NCBI RefSeq assembly: GCF_019703515.2
Contig: NC_059351.1
Span: 14,697,501 to 14,761,500 of the forward strand
Origin: Myxocyprinus asiaticus
Lineage: Eukaryota; Chordata; Actinopteri; Cypriniformes; Catostomidae
DNA: 64,000 bases
Direction: 5' to 3'
In this document: in pieces, positions 1-64,000 of the stretch
How positions within the stretch are numbered: position 1 is the first letter of the stretch
Layout: the number at the start of each line of letters is the position of its first letter
Notes under the pieces: generated by a model
The model's database searches: none
What the model was told of the DNA's origin: nothing
What the model saw: only the letters and a program-made list of their open reading frames with translations
Program-made: the position numbers and the translations under genes

Positions 1-531
1 TCAGGGGTTTGTTTTCCTCCATATAGAGCTTTATACTAGAATGTTCTCTGTAGAATTCAAATGGGTCACATATGTTTATGGTCTCCGCTGGTTGCCCTGA
101 TATCGAGTAAAGCCCGAATGCATCACGGAAGTTTTGTTCTGGAGCACGCTGACTGTACGTGTCCACTGTTTTCAATTAATTCCGATGAGAATCCCCCTCG
201 AGAGGGTTGCAGTTGGCTCTCATTGGAATTAATTGAAAATGCTCGCTTCACTCACCACACACCAGTGGACACCCAGTATAATGTGCGCTGCGGTGCTTCA
301 TTCGCCCCGCACAGATGCACGTTTAAGTTATGAGAGGCAAGAATATCATTAAATTAGCTCTGAGTCACCTGACTTTCATAGAATTTTCAATACAGGAAAA
401 ACCCTAAAAAGGTCACCCGCTGAAGAGGCTGGTAAGAGTGATGCAGTTACTCCGATTTTTCACTGCCGATTTTTACCTGCATTTGGCGGGTGTTAATTTC
501 AAACCCTGTATAAAATATATATATACAATGT

Positions 532-605
<74 letters not shown>

Positions 606-746
606 ATTCAAATATTAATATATAATATAAATAATACATGTATATTGCCTATTTTACAATGGCTCTGAACATGGCTCATTCTATAGGTTGTAGAGACATA
701 ACTATTCCTTACATAATATCGCTTTCATCACATAGCATTAGCTTAC
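1..746 (-). other. prkcb intron 14 (partial)
   Basis: Non-coding. It contains the perfect TA run at 545-600 and no coding segment that I recognise. The AATTAATT-rich stretch at 174-235 contains a short imperfect inverted pair (TTCAATTAATTCC and GGAATTAATTGAA). Confidence 0.7.
545..600. repeat. TA dinucleotide microsatellite
   Basis: An uninterrupted TA run of about 28 units, preceded by a short CA-rich stretch (531-540). Likely polymorphic. Confidence 0.95.
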
Positions 747-63599
<62,853 letters not shown>

Positions 63600-64000
63600 C
63601 TGCAAAAAAGACGAGACTGTGTGTGAGATTACAGCAATAAAACAGCCCAGTCACCAAATCAGGACGCATTCCTCTGCGCTCAGCGCTCACCACCAAGACA
63701 CGCGCAAGCGCGCGCCATATTCCGCATAATCCCCACATGCATAGCAGTGAAGATGATGGCTTAATCATAGCGAGAGTAATTTCTCATGACAGTCCTGACA
63801 TTTATCCTTACTACAGAAATGGATGAGACTTGATTAATGTGCAATATCTTAACCAAACACATAAAATGTGTTTTGTTGGCATTAAATGCACCGAAATATA
63901 AATATTTTCAAGTGATGCGCAGAACTGCTGCATTGCGTTGAACTTATACTGAGCACGAATGTCTTTTTCCGTGTGCGCTCGGCGTCTTTGTTTAGTGTTG
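63600..64000 (-). other. prkcb intron 1 (partial)
   Basis: No coding match to the expected exon 1 (pseudosubstrate RKGALRQKN-type motif, then the first C1A zinc ligands). 63675-63725 is CpG-rich (ACACGCGCAAGCGCGCGCC), which may be regulatory or chance. Exon 1 must lie beyond 64000. Confidence 0.6.

Noticed and set aside
438..668. A 76-aa frame with an Ile-Tyr repeat
   Set aside because: A translation of the TA microsatellite.
63660..64000. prkcb exon 1 or promoter inside the right edge
   Set aside because: No pseudosubstrate or first C1A ligands in any frame; only a short CpG-rich patch.

Overview
This window is vertebrate genomic DNA, almost certainly from a teleost and probably a cypriniform. 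It shows GT-AG split exons, AT-rich non-coding DNA, fish-type SINEs, several Tc1 families, DIRS and non-LTR elements, and TTAA-flanked MITEs with termini typical of carp-like fish. There are no bacterial features.

The only host gene recognised is on the minus strand and spans the whole window: a conventional protein kinase C, best assigned to PKC beta (prkcb). Thirteen consecutive coding exons were read by hand. Numbered as in the mammalian gene they run from exon 2 (63568-63599) to exon 14 (747-827). Together they give 1441 coding bases (480 codons) with matching splice phases and no stop. They encode the second half of C1A, all of C1B, all of C2, the hinge, and the kinase domain as far as the segment after the activation loop. 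Exon 1 (pseudosubstrate and start of C1A) lies beyond the right edge. The last exons (rest of the kinase, V5 tail) lie beyond the left edge.

Layout, left to right. 1-9293 is exon-dense (exons 14 to 5) with short introns, three MITEs and a GGTTGCTAGG-type minisatellite. 9294-14740 (intron 4) holds a tRNA-derived SINE and a Tc1-like element with an intact 340-aa transposase. 14853-34192 (intron 3) holds a paired TIR family, a 2.2-kb copy of part of intron 4 flanked by a 14-bp target duplication, a second SINE, two dead Tc1 elements, a decayed L1 and DNA-transposon pieces. 34276-63567 (intron 2, 29 kb) holds two hAT elements placed end to end on the same 8-bp target, a truncated DIRS element nested in the first, an L1 3' fragment, three other LINE pieces, several foldback MITEs and a fragment of an unnamed transposon protein.

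The two main points for follow-up are the TSD-flanked copy-paste of intronic DNA (18092-20317, source 12119-14338) and the triple CTCTAGAC target at 35641, 40596 and 42346. No novel multi-gene system was found. Apart from the kinase gene, every longer open frame I could interpret is transposon-derived or a by-product of repeats.
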